A stretch of DNA of 13,228 bases, taken from an uncultured Oscillospiraceae bacterium (GTDB taxonomy: Bacteria; Bacillota_A; Clostridia; Oscillospirales; Oscillospiraceae). The stretch spans positions 1 to 13,228 of the forward strand of contig CANRMG010000032.1 of the NCBI GenBank assembly GCA_947631675.1. The letters run 5' to 3'. The notes beneath the pieces are model-generated. The model was not told the origin of the DNA and searched no databases. It was given only the letters and a program-made list of their open reading frames with translations. The translations under genes were made by a program, and so were the position numbers. Below are positions 1 to 5,858 of the stretch, piece by piece (position 1 is the stretch's first letter; every line of letters starts with the position of its first letter).

Positions 1-532
1 TGCAGGCGAAGAAGTCCTGGGGCCGGGGGCCGAAGGTGATGATCTTCAGGTCCTTGAGACCCAGGATGGCCCGGGCGATGGGCACGAACCCGCCTATCTT
101 CTCCGCCAGCTCCTCCGCCGTGCCCACGGGGTACTCGGGGATATAGGCGGAAAGATGGCGCATGCCAAGGTTATAGGAGCAGTTCAGCATGCCGCAGTAG
201 GCGTCGCCGCGGCCATTTATCATGTCCCCGTCGCCCTCGGCGGCGGCCACGTACATGCAGGGACCGTCGAAGTTCTTGGCGATGAGGGTCTCCGGGGTCT
301 CGGGGCCGAAGTTGCCCAAGAACACCGCCAGAGCGTTGCACCCGGCCTTCGTCACGTCCTCCACGGCCTTTAGCATATCCTTCTCGTTCTCCACGGTCAC
401 CGGGCACTCGTAGAGCTCGCCCTTATAGGCCTCCACGATGGCCTTGCGCCGCTTCTGGCTGAGCTCGATGGGGAAGCAGTCGCGGCTCACCGCGATGATA
501 CCCAGCTTTACTACGGGAATGTTCGTCAGCAT
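1..532 (-). CDS. L-fucose/arabinose isomerase-family protein, N-terminal part (runs off left edge)
   Basis: The reading frame from ATG 532 stays open to base 1, giving 177 residues with the C-terminus outside the window. The protein begins MLTNIPVVKLGIIAVSRDCF and shows the Rossmann-like N-terminal pattern of FucI/AraA-type sugar isomerases, including VFLGNFGPETPETLIAKNFD and a stretch ending GPRPQDFFAC. These enzymes interconvert aldoses and ketoses in the cytoplasm. The metal-binding catalytic residues lie in the missing C-terminal half, so substrate and activity cannot be judged. The start is set by an AGGAGAGGATC ribosome binding site just upstream and by a near-consensus promoter at 569-597. 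Codon use is the GC-rich host style, unlike the adjacent divergent OPT region. Family assignment is from recalled sequence pattern; L-fucose as the actual substrate is only a guess. Confidence 0.75.
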   Translation of the reverse strand, partial: MLTNIPVVKLGIIAVSRDCFPIELSQKRRKAIVEAYKGELYECPVTVENEKDMLKAVEDVTKAGCNALAVFLGNFGPETPETLIAKNFDGPCMYVAAAEGDGDMINGRGDAYCGMLNCSYNLGMRHLSAYIPEYPVGTAEELAEKIGGFVPIARAILGLKDLKIITFGPRPQDFFAC

Positions 533-568
533 ATGATCCTCTCCTTATCGAATATGTCCTTGCCAAAT

Positions 569-597
569 ATTTTATAAAGCCATTTTTGTCTTGTCAA
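569..597 (-). promoter_or_regulatory. SigA-type promoter of the fucose isomerase-like gene
   Basis: On the minus strand TTGACA (592-597) is followed after exactly 17 bases by TAAAAT (569-574). That is a perfect -35 and a 5/6 -10. Transcription would start near 562, leaving a leader of about 30 nt before the ATG at 532, with the ribosome binding site inside it. Confidence 0.8.
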
Positions 598-647
598 TAC
601 GTTTTTATCGATGTGTTTATTAAATACACTAACAGGGAGCAGCTCAG

Positions 648-676
648 TTGATGATCCTGCGACTTTGTGGTAAAAT
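648..676 (+). promoter_or_regulatory. Promoter of the OPT transporter/PqqD unit
   Basis: TTGATG (648-653), a 17-base spacer, then TAAAAT (671-676), in an AT-rich divergent intergenic region. Expected start is near 683, about 20-40 nt before the candidate start codons. The promoter looks intact although the transporter gene behind it is broken, so the downstream PqqD-like gene could still be transcribed. Confidence 0.65.
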
Positions 677-703
677 AATATAGTCATCGCTATTCTACCT
701 TAA

Positions 704-2282
704 ATGGAAAAGGAAGAAAACGAAGTGGACAGCCAAAACGAGAAATTCAAGCCTTACATTCCCGCGGATAAGGTCATGCCGGAGTTTACGCCGATGTCTG
801 TTATCCTCGGCGTGATCCTCGCTGTGGTGTTCGGCGCGGCAAATGCGTACCTGGGGCTGCGCGTCGGTATGACCGTTTCTGCGTCGATCCCTGCGGCAGT
901 AATATCCATGGGCGTCGTACGCGTGATCATGCGCAAGAAGTCGATCCTTGAAAACAACATGGTGCAGACGATCGGCTCGGCGGGCGAGTCACTTGCAGCA
1001 GGCGCGATATTCACGCTTCCCGTGCTGTTCATGTGGGCGGCGCAGGGCGAGGGCGATACACCGTCGTTTTTTATGATCACGGTCATTGCGATATGCGGCG
1101 GCATTCTGGGCGTATTGTTCATGATACCCCTGCGCACGGCGCTCATCGTTGAAGAGCACGGCGTTCTGCCGTTCCCTGAAGGACAGGCCTGCTCAGAAGT
1201 GCTGCTTGCCGGAGAAGAGGGCGGTGACAAATCGAAGATCGTATTTTCAGGTCTGGGCATATCGGCTGTTTACAAGTTCATTGCCGATGGTTTGCGTCTG
1301 TTTCCCAGCGAGATAGACTGGTCCATAAAAGCGTACCCCGAATCGGGCATAGGTATGGACGTGCTTCCGTCCCTGGTGGGCGTCGGCTACATATGCGGCG
1401 CAAAAGTGTCCTCGTAATACTGCTGTGGCTCATACCGGGCGTGCCGATAGGACTTCTTGCCGCCCTGATCATAATCGTGTTCGGTTTCTTCTTCGCAACG
1501 GTTTCGGCACGTATGGTCGGACTTGTCGGTTCGTCGAACAGCCCGTATCCTGCATGGCTATCGCAACGCTCCTTGTTGCTGCGATCATTCTTAAAGCCAC
1601 CGGCAGCACCGGTATGGCCGGAATGACTACGGCTATATGCATCGGAACGGTCATATGTATCGTCGCCGCCATGGCCGGCGACACATCGCAGGATCTGAAA
1701 ACGGGCTATATCGTGGGCGCGACGCCGATATATCAGCAGTACGGCGAGCTTATCGGCACGGTGGCGTCGGGGCTTGCCATAGCGGGTGTGCTGAATCTGT
1801 TGAATGCGGCATGGTCCTATGGTTCACAGGAACTTCCGGCACCGCAGGCCATGCTCATGAAAATGGTGGTCGAGGGCGTTATGGGCGGCAATTTGCCGTG
1901 GGGGCTCGTATTCACCGGCGTATTTCTCGCGATAGTCGTTGAGATCGTCGGTGTACCGGTGCTGCCGTTCGCACTCGGCCTGTATCTGCCACATTTATCC
2001 ATCCCTATCATGGTCGGCTGACTCATCAGACTTTTGGTGGAAAAGCGGAAGTTCAGGTCGGAGACGGGACGTAAAGAGGTCATTGACAACGGCGTACTGT
2101 ATTCCTCAGGAATGATCGCCGGAGAGGGGATCGTCGGGATCATTCTGGCAGTATGCACCGTGCTTGGCGTTGATATGAGCCTGGGCGGGATCTTGGGCAA
2201 TTGGGGCGGCCTTGCGTTCTTTGCGGGACTCATCGCTGTTATGCTGGTGTTCATATCCGGCGGAAAGAAGAATAAGGAATAA
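704..2282 (+). pseudogene. OPT-family oligopeptide transporter, decayed (deletion, frameshift, in-frame stop)
   Basis: Three reading-frame pieces together read as one OPT-family transporter, a polytopic membrane protein importing oligopeptides or related compounds. Piece 1 (704-1417) holds EFTPMSVILGVILAVVFGAA, NAYLGLRVGMTVSASIPAA and EEHGVLPFPEGQACSEVLLA. Piece 2 (about 1411-1545) has FGFFFATVSARMVGLVGSSN. Piece 3 (about 1545-2282) has MAGDTSQDLKTGYIVGATP and ends in GGKKNKE. Lesions: near 1410 the frame changes and an estimated 110-130 residues are missing; near 1545 one base is lost in the NNPVS motif; near 1990 a codon is missing in the expected YLPIHLS; at 2019-2021 a TGA stands where the family has a second Gly (IMVGG). 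The natural start is probably GTG 725, placed 8 bases after GGAAG; ATG 704 has no ribosome binding site. Homology is confident. Sequencing error could explain single indels but hardly the whole set. Confidence 0.8.
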
Positions 2283-2638
2283 TGGCAGGAAAGAGAAGAA
2301 TGCCAGCCAATTATATGGATCAGATCCCCATACGTGACGACAAACACCCGTGGCGAATGACCGACGACGGCATGGCGGAGGTCGATATGGAGCATAACGG
2401 TTTTTATGATCGTATCGCACAGAAAGTATTCAAAAAGCCGCCCGTGAGCCATATCGCCCTCGACAGGTACGGCACGGTCGTATGGGAGAATATGAACGGA
2501 GAAAACACGATCGCGGATATCGTGCGGATCATGGAAGAAGCGTTCCCGGACGAAAGGGACAGAATGCTCGACAGAGTTGTGACCTTTACCATGACGCTGA
2601 AGCATAACGGATTTATCACAATGTCGGATCCGTCATAG
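2282..2638 (+). CDS. PqqD-like (RiPP recognition element-type) protein
   Basis: This 118-aa soluble protein contains the PqqD/RRE-like winged-helix pattern, seen in DRYGTVVWENMNGENTIADI (residues 61-80) followed by an acidic helix and LKHNGFI near the end. In peptide-modification pathways PqqD-type domains bind leader peptides and hand them to a modifying enzyme. In Clostridia a stand-alone homologue beside an OPT transporter is a recurring arrangement whose job is unknown to me. Its ATG overlaps the transporter stop (TAATG) and an AAGGA site sits just before it, so it was probably translationally coupled. The transporter is broken but this frame is clean. No radical SAM enzyme or precursor peptide is visible nearby. 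Family call is fairly good; function is open. Confidence 0.75.
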   Translation: MAGKRRMPANYMDQIPIRDDKHPWRMTDDGMAEVDMEHNGFYDRIAQKVFKKPPVSHIALDRYGTVVWENMNGENTIADIVRIMEEAFPDERDRMLDRVVTFTMTLKHNGFITMSDPS

Positions 2639-2676
2639 TGAAAAAAGACACACCTAAAGGTGTGTCTTTTTTCACT
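2637..2676. terminator. Bidirectional terminator between pqqD-like gene and tRNA-Pro
   Basis: A perfect 18-bp inverted repeat (arms 2637-2654 and 2659-2676, loop TAAA) has a GACACACC/GGTGTGTC core flanked by A6 and T6. In either direction the hairpin is followed by a T-run. It begins inside the PqqD-like stop codon and ends two bases from the tRNA 3' end, so it can end both transcripts. Confidence 0.9.
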
Positions 2677-2677
2677 G

Positions 2678-2750
2678 TCCGAGTGACAGGGTTCGAACCT
2701 GCGGCCTGGTGGTCCCAAACCACCCGCGCTACCAACTGCGCTACACCCGG
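2678..2750 (-). tRNA. tRNA-Pro (anticodon UGG)
   Basis: The minus strand folds into a full cloverleaf of 73 nt. The acceptor is CCGGGTG/CACTCGG with one G-U pair, the D-stem is GCGC/GCGC, and the anticodon stem is GGTGG/CCACC around loop TTTGGGA, giving anticodon TGG. The T-arm is GCAGG-TTCGAAC-CCTGT. The discriminator base is A and no CCA is encoded. A dedicated promoter lies upstream (2775-2804) and a hairpin terminator starts directly at its 3' end. Confidence 0.95.
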
Positions 2751-2774
2751 ATATGCCGCCTTCGCGGCTCATAT

Positions 2775-2804
2775 ACTATACCCTCTACGCCCATGCTCTG
2801 TCAA
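2775..2804 (-). promoter_or_regulatory. Promoter of tRNA-Pro
   Basis: On the minus strand TTGACA (2799-2804), an 18-base spacer and TATAGT (2775-2780). The start point would fall about 15-20 nt before the tRNA 5' end at 2750. It sits just after the degV terminator, so the tRNA is an independent unit. Confidence 0.75.
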
Positions 2805-2806
2805 GC

Positions 2807-2835
2807 AAAACCGCCCGGGGCAATGCCCCGGGCGG
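2807..2835 (-). terminator. Rho-independent terminator of degV
   Basis: A perfect 11-bp GC-rich hairpin, CCGCCCGGGGC / GCCCCGGGCGG with a 3-base loop (2811-2835), is followed on the minus strand by TTTT (2807-2810). It lies 13 bases past the degV stop codon. Confidence 0.85.
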
Positions 2836-2848
2836 CGTCAATTTTCGT

Positions 2849-3736
2849 TCAGTCCTCCCGCTTTTTGCCCCAGAAGAACAGGGCCACCGTGCCGGGTCCC
2901 GTATGGGCGCCGATGACGGTGCCGATGTCGTTGATGAGCACCTTTCCGTCCAGCTTGGTAAACCGCTCCTCCACAAGCCTCGCCACCTCCCGGGCATCCT
3001 CGACGCAGGCGGAGTTGGAGATATAGCACTTGCCGTCGTAGTCCAGGCCCTTGTCGGCGCACTTTTCCATCTTGTCCACGATGGCCTTTATCACCTTGGG
3101 CTTGGTGCGTATCTTCTCCCGGGGGATGAGCCGGCCCTGGAAGTCCACATTCATCAGCGGGCATATTTTGAGGGCCCCGCCGAACACACCCGCCGCCTTG
3201 GAGATGCGGCCGCCCCGGACGAAGAAGGTAAGGTCCGTGGAGAAGAACCAATGGTGCATCCGCAGGCGGTTCTCCACCGCCCAGTCCCGCAGCTCGTCTA
3301 TGCCCATCCCCGCGTCCCGCTTGTCCGCCAGGGCGTCCATGAGAAGGCCGTAGCCAGACGAGGCCGCCAGGGAGTCCACCACGTATATCTTCCGCTCCGG
3401 GTACCGCTCCCGGGCGATGGCGGCGGCGTTCATAGCGGAGTTATAGGTGCCGGAGATGCCGGAGGACAGCGTCAGGTGCAGGATGTCCTTGCCCTGTTCC
3501 AAAAACGGGGTGAAAAAGTCCAGGTACTCCGAGATGTTCACCTGAGCGGTCTTGGTCATGGCCCCGTCGGTCATGGCCTTGTAGAACTTGTCCAGGGGCA
3601 TGGTCTGGCCCAGGTCGTCCATATATTCCTTGTCGTCCAAAAAGTAGTGGAAAAACACGCAGGGGATGTCCCGGCGCTCCAAATGCTCCCTGCTCAGATC
3701 CACGGTGGAGCAGCAGCTCAGCACATAATCGCTCAT
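2849..3736 (-). CDS. DegV family fatty-acid-binding protein
   Basis: A 295-residue protein starting MSDYVLSCCSTVDLS, of normal length for the EDD/DegV fold. Family marks are the DILHLTLSSGISGTYNSA segment (about 85-101), which shapes the lipid pocket, YVVDSLAASSGYG (118-130), and the RGGRISKAAG loop (174-183). In well-studied relatives (FakB of Staphylococcus) such proteins carry a fatty acid for FakA to phosphorylate. No fakA is in view, so that role is inference. The frame is open eight codons further upstream, but AGGAGG lies 8-9 bases before ATG 3736, which fixes the shorter start. It is a single-gene unit with its own promoter (3785-3813) and terminator. No catalytic residues are expected. 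Confidence 0.9.
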   Translation of the reverse strand: MSDYVLSCCSTVDLSREHLERRDIPCVFFHYFLDDKEYMDDLGQTMPLDKFYKAMTDGAMTKTAQVNISEYLDFFTPFLEQGKDILHLTLSSGISGTYNSAMNAAAIARERYPERKIYVVDSLAASSGYGLLMDALADKRDAGMGIDELRDWAVENRLRMHHWFFSTDLTFFVRGGRISKAAGVFGGALKICPLMNVDFQGRLIPREKIRTKPKVIKAIVDKMEKCADKGLDYDGKCYISNSACVEDAREVARLVEERFTKLDGKVLINDIGTVIGAHTGPGTVALFFWGKKRED

Positions 3737-3784
3737 CGATCGTTCCTCCTTCAGGGCCACAGCGGCCCGGTCGCTTATAGGGAC

Positions 3785-3813
3785 ATTTTATACGCCCCGC
3801 CCCCGGCGCGCAA
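3785..3813 (-). promoter_or_regulatory. Promoter of degV
   Basis: On the minus strand TTGCGC (3808-3813), exactly 17 bases, then TAAAAT (3785-3790). The -35 is 3/6 and the -10 is 5/6. The start site would be about 40-45 nt before ATG 3736. The same element pair and spacing precede the XRE gene. Confidence 0.6.
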
Positions 3814-3839
3814 CCTCCTGTTGGGGAAAATACCCTCTC

Positions 3840-3879
3840 AAAAAAACGCCGGGACGGAGAATCTCTCTACGTCCCGGTG
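3840..3879 (-). terminator. Rho-independent terminator of the XRE-type gene
   Basis: On the minus strand CACCGGGACG (3870-3879) pairs with CGTCCCGGCG (3847-3856), allowing one mismatched or wobble position, around a 13-base loop. Seven T follow (3840-3846). It stands about 35 bases beyond the stop at 3915. Confidence 0.8.
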
Positions 3880-3914
3880 ATTTTTATTCTACGATACGGA
3901 GAGTGCCCGCGTTT

Positions 3915-4517
3915 TCAGGCCCTGCGCCCCCGGATATGGAAGCACAGCACCACCAGGATCTCCGCCGGTATGAGGATCAGGAAAAGCTGCCACGGCGCAT
4001 ACCGCCGCAAAAAAAGGAATATGAGCGTGACGATCGTGGCCACCAGGGCCATGATGATGATCATATTATGCCGGCCCTTGTTCCACACGGAGTTCAATAC
4101 CAGCAGCGTGATGAGGCTCACGGGCACGGCGCTGGCAAAGATGAGCCAGAGCACCTGGTCCAGTACGATCCAGCAGACCACGAACATGATCACCGCCATG
4201 GTCCATATCCCCACGATGGCCACCATGGTGACCATGCGGCTGGAAAAGGTGGGCGCCGCGGCCTTCTCCGCCGCTTTGGCTTTCTCCACCGGGTCCTGCC
4301 AGCCGGTATCGTTGTGCAGAAGATCGTCCACGGTCAGGCCGTATATCTCCGCCAGGCGGATGAGGCTGTAGGCGTCGGGCATGGACTCGCCCCGCTCCCA
4401 CTTGGACACGGTCTTGTCGGAGTAGTTCAGCTTCTCCCCCAGCTCCGCCTGGGTCATGCCCGCCTTCTGGCGCAGCTTGATAAGGTTACTGGCCACCACC
4501 AGCTTCAGCTCGTCCAT
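3915..4517 (-). CDS. XRE-family transcriptional regulator with four C-terminal membrane helices
   Basis: A 200-aa protein. Residues 5-68 form a Cro/C1-type helix-turn-helix, with LRQKAGMTQAELGEKLNYSD then KTVSKWERGESMPD as the recognition region and LAEIYGLTVDDLL closing the fold. A short Ala/Lys linker (75-90) leads to four hydrophobic stretches at about 95-119, 121-141, 151-170 and 175-195, and the chain ends RGRRA. The DNA-binding head should therefore face the cytoplasm from a membrane anchor. Membrane-bound XRE proteins are common in Bacillota; the signal sensed and the target are not known here. Start ATG 4517 follows AGGAGG by about 7 bases. It has its own promoter and terminator. Autoregulation is possible but nothing in the sequence proves it. 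Confidence 0.85.
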   Translation of the reverse strand: MDELKLVVASNLIKLRQKAGMTQAELGEKLNYSDKTVSKWERGESMPDAYSLIRLAEIYGLTVDDLLHNDTGWQDPVEKAKAAEKAAAPTFSSRMVTMVAIVGIWTMAVIMFVVCWIVLDQVLWLIFASAVPVSLITLLVLNSVWNKGRHNMIIIMALVATIVTLIFLFLRRYAPWQLFLILIPAEILVVLCFHIRGRRA

Positions 4518-4550
4518 GGATACGCCTCCTTTCCGCCTGTCACTGATTAT

Positions 4551-4579
4551 ATTTTAACATACCTGCCCCGGATGCGCAA
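4551..4579 (-). promoter_or_regulatory. Promoter of the XRE-type gene
   Basis: On the minus strand TTGCGC (4574-4579), 17 bases, TAAAAT (4551-4556). An overlapping TATAAT (4546-4551) is an alternative -10 but has no well-spaced -35. It lies between the lipid kinase stop and the XRE start. Confidence 0.55.
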
Positions 4580-4585
4580 GCGCTC

Positions 4586-5434
4586 TCATTTCCTGGCCCG
4601 GAAGCTGGTGACCCGCGCCGTGGGCTCCCCGTCCAGGTTGTTGCCCATGGGGATGTCGCAGGTGACGGATATGTCCCGGCCGAAGCGCACGTCGCACTCC
4701 TTCATTTTCACGTGCCCGCCCCACAGCACCTTCGCGATGTTGGCCAGCGCTCTCGGCCGGCTCAGGCTGTGCAGCACCACGCAGCAGAGCTTGTCGCCCG
4801 TCCTGTCCTGGTCCGGGGCCAGCTTCATGCCGCCGCCCACGTACCTGCCGTTGAAGGCGGAGGCCACCCAGACCTGCTCATACTCTCTCGTCTCCCCGTC
4901 CACGGTGACGGAGGCCTTCGCCGGCTGATAGTCCCTGAAAAGCAGCCGCAGAGCCACGAGGATATAGTTCACCGGCCGGCCCAGCCGGGCCTTCTCCTGC
5001 TCCCCCAGCTCGCATGTCTGGCCATCCAGGCCGAAGCTGACGTTGTTGATGAACCGCAGGCGCTTTCCGCCGATCTCCGCCGTGGGCAGGTTTTCAAGGT
5101 AGGGATTGAGCAGGACCATCTGCTGTTTTTTCTTCCCCAGCACGTCCCGGAGAAAGTCGTTGCCCGTGCCCATCCGCCAGAGGTACACCGGCGCGGCAGG
5201 CACCCGCCCGTCCAGGGCGTTGACCAGGTAATGGAGCGTACCGTCTCCCCCGCAGAGGATGGCCTCGTCCCCCCTGCCCATGGCCATGAGAAGCGCCGCC
5301 TCGTCCTCCTTCGTCACGTCCACCAGCTCCGGCGTCTCGTCCTTATGGCGCGCGCCGGCGGCGGCGATGACCGCGTCCAGGCCCTCGGTGCCCTTTCCGT
5401 TGTTGGCCAGGGGGTTATAGAGGATGTATATCAT
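4586..5434 (-). CDS. Diacylglycerol kinase family lipid kinase (YegS/DgkB type)
   Basis: The 282-aa length is normal for a DAG-kinase-catalytic-domain protein. NPLANNGKG (7-15) is the first phosphate loop, GGDGTLHYLVN (62-72) is the signature nucleotide-binding loop, GTGNDFLRD (89-97) follows as expected, and GGGMKLAPDQDRTGDKL (200-216) plus the C-terminal LDGE (267-270) complete the beta-sandwich metal and substrate sites. Such enzymes phosphorylate diacylglycerol or a related lipid with ATP at the inner face of the membrane, feeding phospholipid turnover. The exact lipid cannot be told from sequence. All expected key residues appear present. The start ATG 5434 follows GGAGAGA; a promoter is visible at 5472-5500. 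Only a short gap with a new promoter separates it from the XRE gene downstream. Confidence 0.9.
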   Translation of the reverse strand: MIYILYNPLANNGKGTEGLDAVIAAAGARHKDETPELVDVTKEDEAALLMAMGRGDEAILCGGDGTLHYLVNALDGRVPAAPVYLWRMGTGNDFLRDVLGKKKQQMVLLNPYLENLPTAEIGGKRLRFINNVSFGLDGQTCELGEQEKARLGRPVNYILVALRLLFRDYQPAKASVTVDGETREYEQVWVASAFNGRYVGGGMKLAPDQDRTGDKLCCVVLHSLSRPRALANIAKVLWGGHVKMKECDVRFGRDISVTCDIPMGNNLDGEPTARVTSFRARK

Positions 5435-5471
5435 CGTCTTTCTCTCTCCGACAATATGATGATCTGATCTG

Positions 5472-5500
5472 ATTATACCGTATGCGGCCCCGTTCGTAAA
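5472..5500 (-). promoter_or_regulatory. Promoter of the lipid kinase gene
   Basis: On the minus strand TTTACG (5495-5500), 17 bases, TATAAT (5472-5477). The -10 is perfect and the -35 is 4/6. It fires away from the small-protein gene promoter at 5522-5549. Confidence 0.65.
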
Positions 5501-5521
5501 GCCTTTTTGCTGTCCGTTTTA

Positions 5522-5549
5522 TTGTACTTCCGTGCCTGTATCCTATAGT
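5522..5549 (+). promoter_or_regulatory. Promoter of the 38-aa protein gene
   Basis: TTGTAC (5522-5527), 16-base spacer, TATAGT (5544-5549). The -35 is weak (3/6) and the -10 is good. Start near 5556, roughly 28 nt before the ATG, with AAAGGAGG in between. Confidence 0.5.
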
Positions 5550-5583
5550 CACAAAGAACAAAAACCAAAGGAGGACTTGAGCG

Positions 5584-5700
5584 ATGCGCGGATATTTTAC
5601 GGCAGTAGGTTTTTACGGACTGGTGGACGGACGGTATATGCTCTTCGCCAGCGAGGCGGAATATTACGAATACCTGGAAAATGAGGACGAGAACTCTTGA
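5584..5700 (+). CDS. Small protein of 38 residues, function unknown
   Basis: ATG 5584 is preceded at ideal distance by AAAGGAGG (5567-5574), one of the best ribosome binding sites in the window, and by a plausible promoter. The product begins MRGYFTAVGFYGLVDGRYML and ends EYLENEDENS. It has an aromatic/Gly-rich N-terminal half (YFT-x-GFYGLVDGRY, likely beta hairpin), a YMLFASEAEYYEYLE stretch that reads as a short strand plus amphipathic helix, and an acidic tail. There is no signal peptide, membrane segment or cysteine. I have an unverified impression of similar tiny proteins in gut Clostridia but know no function. Its TGA stop lies inside the -35 box (TTGACA) of the next promoter, and no terminator separates it from the transporter gene, so partial co-transcription is likely. 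Confidence 0.7.
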   Translation: MRGYFTAVGFYGLVDGRYMLFASEAEYYEYLENEDENS

Positions 5701-5725
5701 CAACCGCACTTTCATACTGTATAGT
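5697..5725 (+). promoter_or_regulatory. Promoter of the queuosine-precursor transporter leader
   Basis: TTGACA (5697-5702), exactly 17 bases, TATAGT (5720-5725). The -35 is perfect and the -10 is 5/6. Transcription would begin near 5732 and give a leader of about 150 nt before ATG 5885. The -10 falls within a perfect palindrome. Confidence 0.8.
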
Positions 5726-5730
5726 ATGAA
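5711..5730. promoter_or_regulatory. Palindromic operator-like site over the -10 box
   Basis: TTCATACT-GTAT-AGTATGAA is a perfect inverted repeat with 8-base arms and a 4-base centre, covering the -10 box and reaching towards the start site. A third half-site copy, TTCATAC, lies at about 5740-5746. The arms are AT-rich and no T-run follows, so an RNA terminator is unlikely. A dimeric repressor site is the natural reading; the repressor is not identified. Confidence 0.55.
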
Positions 5731-5755
5731 ACAGCCAATTTCATACAGGCTAACT

Positions 5756-5835
5756 GGGCAGTTCGTGACCATCCTGCCCTGCGCCGGGAGACCGGCGTTA
5801 AATCAAAACTACGGCGAGGGGACCATCTATTTCTG
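5756..5835 (+). promoter_or_regulatory. Structured leader RNA, candidate preQ1 riboswitch (possibly class III)
   Basis: The leader of the queuosine-precursor transporter gene can be folded as follows. P1 is GGGCAG (5756-5761) with CTGCCC (5774-5779), enclosing a 12-base loop. A second hairpin, CGCCGG-GAGA-CCGGCG (5782-5797), follows at once. Then come an A-rich strand (TTAAATCAAAAC) and UACGG (5810-5814), which can pair with UCGUG (5763-5767) of the P1 loop. A pseudoknot with an A-rich third strand is the architecture of preQ1 sensors, and an extra hairpin inside the pseudoknot with a distal expression platform recalls class III, known from Ruminococcaceae. Folding is by eye and the consensus was not checked. 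The gene context strongly supports a queuosine-precursor ligand. Confidence 0.5.
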
Positions 5836-5858
5836 GGGAGCGCGGTAGCGCTCCCTTT
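5836..5858 (+). promoter_or_regulatory. Hairpin in the transporter leader (possible expression platform)
   Basis: GGGAGCGC (5836-5843) pairs perfectly with GCGCTCCC (5848-5855) around GGTA and is followed by only TTT then GC. It may be a weak attenuator or part of a switch acting on the ribosome binding site (GGAAGGA, 5871-5877). The short T-run argues against a strong terminator. Confidence 0.35.

Noticed and set aside
2637..2676. 18-bp inverted repeat as an IS or transposon end
   Set aside because: A single copy with T-runs on both sides next to two converging units fits a bidirectional terminator better.
2678..2750. tRNA-Pro as an integration site (attachment repeat) for the OPT/PqqD patch
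   Set aside because: The tRNA 3' sequence is not repeated near 540-700 and no integrase is present.
2849..3760. Longer DegV start at 3760
   Set aside because: The extra eight codons overlap the AGGAGG site that serves ATG 3736.
2753..3880. 375-aa plus-strand frame opposite degV
   Set aside because: It is the antisense shadow of a well-supported DegV gene in GC-rich DNA, rich in His/Gly/Val and Arg with no recognisable domain.
3903..4928. 341-aa plus-strand frame opposite the XRE and lipid kinase genes
   Set aside because: It runs across two real genes and their intergenic region, is low-complexity, and has no family resemblance.
5473..5772. 99-aa minus-strand frame over the small gene and transporter promoter
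   Set aside because: It crosses two promoters, the palindrome and the riboswitch edge, has no good ribosome binding site, and its composition reads as non-coding.
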